From the NCBI GenBank assembly GCA_027011235.1, contig JALVAI010000483.1:1-16175 (forward strand): a stretch of DNA of 16,175 nucleotides, read 5' to 3'. Made by a program: the position numbers and the translations under genes. Position 1 is the first letter of the stretch, and every line of letters starts with the position of its first letter. Of the stretch, positions 14,191-16,175 are shown one piece after another. Under the pieces are notes generated by a model that saw nothing but the letters and a program-made list of their open reading frames with translations, did no database searches and was not told the DNA's origin. Source of the stretch: Desulfobulbaceae bacterium. GTDB taxonomy: Bacteria; Desulfobacterota; Desulfobulbia; Desulfobulbales; Desulfobulbaceae.

Positions 14191-14304
14191 TTGGGATTGA
14201 TATTGGGTATATACACGATTGTTGGATGGGTGTTGCGTTGCCCGCCAGGCTGTTGTTTGTTGCCCCGCTGTCATGATGGGGAAGCGATGCCAACAGGGAT
14301 ATGA
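14161..14304 (+). CDS. Possible small membrane protein between napD and the napG-like gene
   Basis: An ATG at 14161 opens a 47-codon frame ending with TGA at 14302-14304. The product has one predicted membrane helix (LSLFLGLILGIYTIVGWVL) and a Cys/Pro-rich tail. AAGGG abuts the ATG directly, a poor ribosome site, and the start overlaps the hairpin at 14153-14190. It does not show the NapE motif, although NapE is also a tiny one-helix protein of nap operons. The frame is the same as that of the napG-like gene, so it could alternatively be a former N-terminal anchor cut off by the TGA. Low confidence as a real gene. Confidence 0.25.
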   Translation: MSVDGRLSLFLGLILGIYTIVGWVLRCPPGCCLLPRCHDGEAMPTGI

Positions 14305-14322
14305 GTTCCGAGAGAAGTGGAG

Positions 14323-14823
14323 ATGGGACAAGGAAAAAAATTTCTCAGGCCACCAGGCGCCCGTCCTGAAAAGGAGTTTTTGGCCCGGTGCCTTCAGTGT
14401 GGCCAATGCGCCCAGGTGTGCATCTTTGACTGTATCAAGATGCGGCGGGGATTTAATTTTTTTGTTGCCGGCACCCCGGAGATCAATCCCAGGGAAGCAC
14501 CCTGCCACCTCTGCCTGCGCTGCAGCGCCATCTGCCCATCCGATGCCCTGCTCGACATCCCCATTGAAGAAGTCCACATGGGGTATGCAAAACTTGATCG
14601 GTCCAAATGCTATACCTGGACCGGTGAGTTGATGTGTCGCAGTTGTTATGAACGATGTCCCATCAAGTGGCGGGCCATGTATCTGCAAGGGGGGATGAAT
14701 CCGGTAATTACCGATCAGTGCGCCGGGTGCGGACTTTGTGAGCATGTCTGCCCCAAGGGCGCCATCGAGGTCATCCCCACCCGTTTTCAGCAGACCAGAA
14801 ACTCTGCCTCTGAGGGTGCATGA
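14323..14823 (+). CDS. napG: NapG-like ferredoxin with four [4Fe-4S] clusters, no export signal
   Basis: Numbering from GTG 14317 (two residues longer), four cysteine quartets are seen: Cys25/28/31/35, Cys63/66/69/73, Cys98/107/110/114 and Cys135/138/141/145. The third with its long first gap (CYTWTGELMCRSCYERC) and the opening FLRPPGARPEKEFLARCLQCGQC are typical of NapG. Normal NapG proteins carry a twin-arginine signal before the RPPGA segment; here an in-frame TGA at 14302-14304 excludes any such extension from this frame. The protein as read would stay in the cytoplasm, like NapF. ATG 14323 has GAGAAG about 5 nt upstream. Its stop overlaps the next gene's start, as usual for a napG-napH pair that passes quinol electrons toward NapA. 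Confidence 0.8.
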   Translation: MGQGKKFLRPPGARPEKEFLARCLQCGQCAQVCIFDCIKMRRGFNFFVAGTPEINPREAPCHLCLRCSAICPSDALLDIPIEEVHMGYAKLDRSKCYTWTGELMCRSCYERCPIKWRAMYLQGGMNPVITDQCAGCGLCEHVCPKGAIEVIPTRFQQTRNSASEGA

Positions 14824-16175
14824 TGAAAAGGCCGACCCTGAAAACATACCGGCGTGGTTTTCAGATATTTGTCGCTGTCGCCTTTATTGTCATTCCCATC
14901 CTCAATCGTTCCCGCTACAGTTATGTGTATGGCAATTTCCTGGCCTTTCATGCCTTTGGCATACCCCTTGCCGATCCCCTGGCCATTCTCCAGCTCTCCA
15001 TAAAAAATCTGTATCTCACCCTGGATAATATCATTGGCGCCCTGTTGCCGCTGTTGCTGGCATTTTTGCTGGGAACGGTTTTCTGCTCCTGGATCTGTCC
15101 TTTTGGCCTGCTCTCGGAGTTGACCGGAAGTATCAGGAAAAAGACGCTTGGGCAAAAACGTATGGGAGTGTCCCAGACCAGACGGGGTTTTCCGGTGAAG
15201 ATGACAGTTTTTCTTCTCGGGTTTACGGGTTTTTTTGTCTTTTCAACCACCCCGGTGTTAAACCAGCTCTCCATGCCGGCCTGGTATGCCCGTTTTTTCC
15301 AGTACCTGTTCGGCCAGGATTTTATATCGCTGAGTTTTTTATTTATCCTGGGATTGCTTGCTGTTGAATTTATGGTCGGAAGGCGGCTCTGGTGCAGGTA
15401 TATCTGTCCGCAGTCAATACTGATCACTCTGGTCAAACAACTGAACCGCCGGAGAATGAAGGTTGTCTTTAATGCGGACAAATGCATCTGCAAACCAGGG
15501 TATGAACGATGTGAACGGGCCTGCTCGCTTGACCTGCATCCAAAGACACTCTATGACCGGGCTGAACTTGAATGCAGCAATTGCGGGGATTGCGTTGTTG
15601 CCTGTACAAAAATGGGCAGTGCCCTAGCCCTGGTGCCTCCCTGGAAAACCCGGCTGCGGAACCTGAATTGGCCCGCAATAGATCGGCGCCGTCTGCTGAC
15701 AGGACTGGGCCTGTTGCTGCTGGTGGCCGTCCTGGGAGCAGGGGGCTACCGGGTATCAACCCGTTGGCATCCAAAGGCGGCGGTGCCGGTTAAAACCAAT
15801 GTCCTGCTGGCCGATAAAATTCTGGCCTGGGATGGCGCCCGGGCCGATTATTATGAATTACTTGCAGATGGCACCCTGATTTGTGTTGGCGGCGATTGGC
15901 CGACCAACGGCTTTAAGGGCGGAAGATGGGAATCGGTTGATAATGGGGCTTCCTTTACAATGGTTTTTGATCCCACCCACCCCTCCACCTATACCCTGGT
16001 GCGGATCAAAGAGCGACCGACATCCGGTACCGCCTGCACACTCACCCGCTTTGTCGACAAGGCCGCTGTTGCGGACAAGCCTGAATCCCATGTACTGACC
16101 AGGTATGAACCGATCAAACAGTCTCATTTGCAGACAGCTACCAGGATGAATGCAACCGCGATGTTGACCAGATAT
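14820..16175 (+). CDS. napH: NapH-like membrane ferredoxin with a large C-terminal extension (incomplete at window end)
   Basis: From ATG 14820 the frame is open to the last base (452 codons, no stop). Several membrane helices lie in residues 13-210, with two CxxxCP motifs after helices (Cys89-x3-Cys93-Pro and Cys192-x3-Cys196-Pro), as in NapH. The ferredoxin part has Cys252/255/258/262 in standard spacing, but the other cluster has Cys222-x-Cys224-x6-Cys231-x3-Cys235, an unusual pattern. Ordinary NapH ends near residue 288; here a further helix (about 292-311, RRRLLTGLGLLLLVAVLGAGG) leads into at least 140 more residues of mixed beta-type sequence that I do not recognise. The start ATG overlaps the napG stop. 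NapH with NapG normally takes electrons from menaquinol. Confidence 0.8.
   Translation, partial: MMKRPTLKTYRRGFQIFVAVAFIVIPILNRSRYSYVYGNFLAFHAFGIPLADPLAILQLSIKNLYLTLDNIIGALLPLLLAFLLGTVFCSWICPFGLLSELTGSIRKKTLGQKRMGVSQTRRGFPVKMTVFLLGFTGFFVFSTTPVLNQLSMPAWYARFFQYLFGQDFISLSFLFILGLLAVEFMVGRRLWCRYICPQSILITLVKQLNRRRMKVVFNADKCICKPGYERCERACSLDLHPKTLYDRAELECSNCGDCVVACTKMGSALALVPPWKTRLRNLNWPAIDRRRLLTGLGLLLLVAVLGAGGYRVSTRWHPKAAVPVKTNVLLADKILAWDGARADYYELLADGTLICVGGDWPTNGFKGGRWESVDNGASFTMVFDPTHPSTYTLVRIKERPTSGTACTLTRFVDKAAVADKPESHVLTRYEPIKQSHLQTATRMNATAMLTRY

Noticed and set aside
12908..14293. Long minus-strand open frame (461 codons) opposite napA and napD
   Set aside because: It is the reverse shadow of a strongly supported gene with Tat signal, cluster and molybdenum ligands; the translation has no domain pattern.

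Overview
The window looks like a chromosomal segment from an anaerobic Desulfobacterota-type bacterium, most likely a sulfate-reducing or sulfur-cycling Desulfobulbales-like organism. This is inference. It rests on a monomeric, Desulfovibrio-type periplasmic nitrate reductase (NapA, 755 codons) with multiheme cytochromes and no napB, a sigma-54-rich regulatory style, a c-type-heme sensor kinase, and two long imperfect palindromes between genes.

Left part (1-6740), all genes on the + strand. A 131-bp imperfect palindrome (126-256) and a sigma-70-type promoter (270-299) precede a two-gene operon: an SPFH-domain protein with three C-terminal zinc ribbons, and a 443-residue protein with two zinc ribbons. 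An AT-rich stretch follows. It carries a RelB-type antitoxin gene whose partner RelE/ParE toxin gene is broken by one in-frame TAA. Then come a nucleoside deaminase, a second long palindrome (4317-4460), a radical SAM enzyme, and, 8 nt further on, a TPR-methyltransferase fusion.

Right part (6800-16175) is a nitrate-respiration locus. On the minus strand lies a two-component pair: a membrane histidine kinase with a periplasmic single-CxxCH sensor domain, and an NtrC-type sigma-54 activator. Divergent from it, a stand-alone napD-like gene is followed by a operon on the + strand: tetraheme cytochrome, second tetraheme cytochrome, napA, napD, napG-like ferredoxin, and napH-like membrane ferredoxin (open at the window end).

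The most striking result is regulatory. The stand-alone napD and the cytochrome/nap operon each have a -24/-12 promoter with exact GG-N10-GC spacing. Each is preceded by two 16-bp dyads of the form GTTAC-N6-GTAAC, lying exactly 33 bp apart and about 100 bp upstream of the -24 element. The second promoter also has a perfect IHF consensus between dyads and promoter. This duplicated architecture, next to an NtrC-type regulator gene, makes that regulator the obvious candidate to control both units. The kinase would sense a redox or gaseous signal through its heme, and the response would be production of the nitrate reductase, its chaperones and its electron-transfer chain (NapH and NapG to tetraheme cytochromes to NapA).
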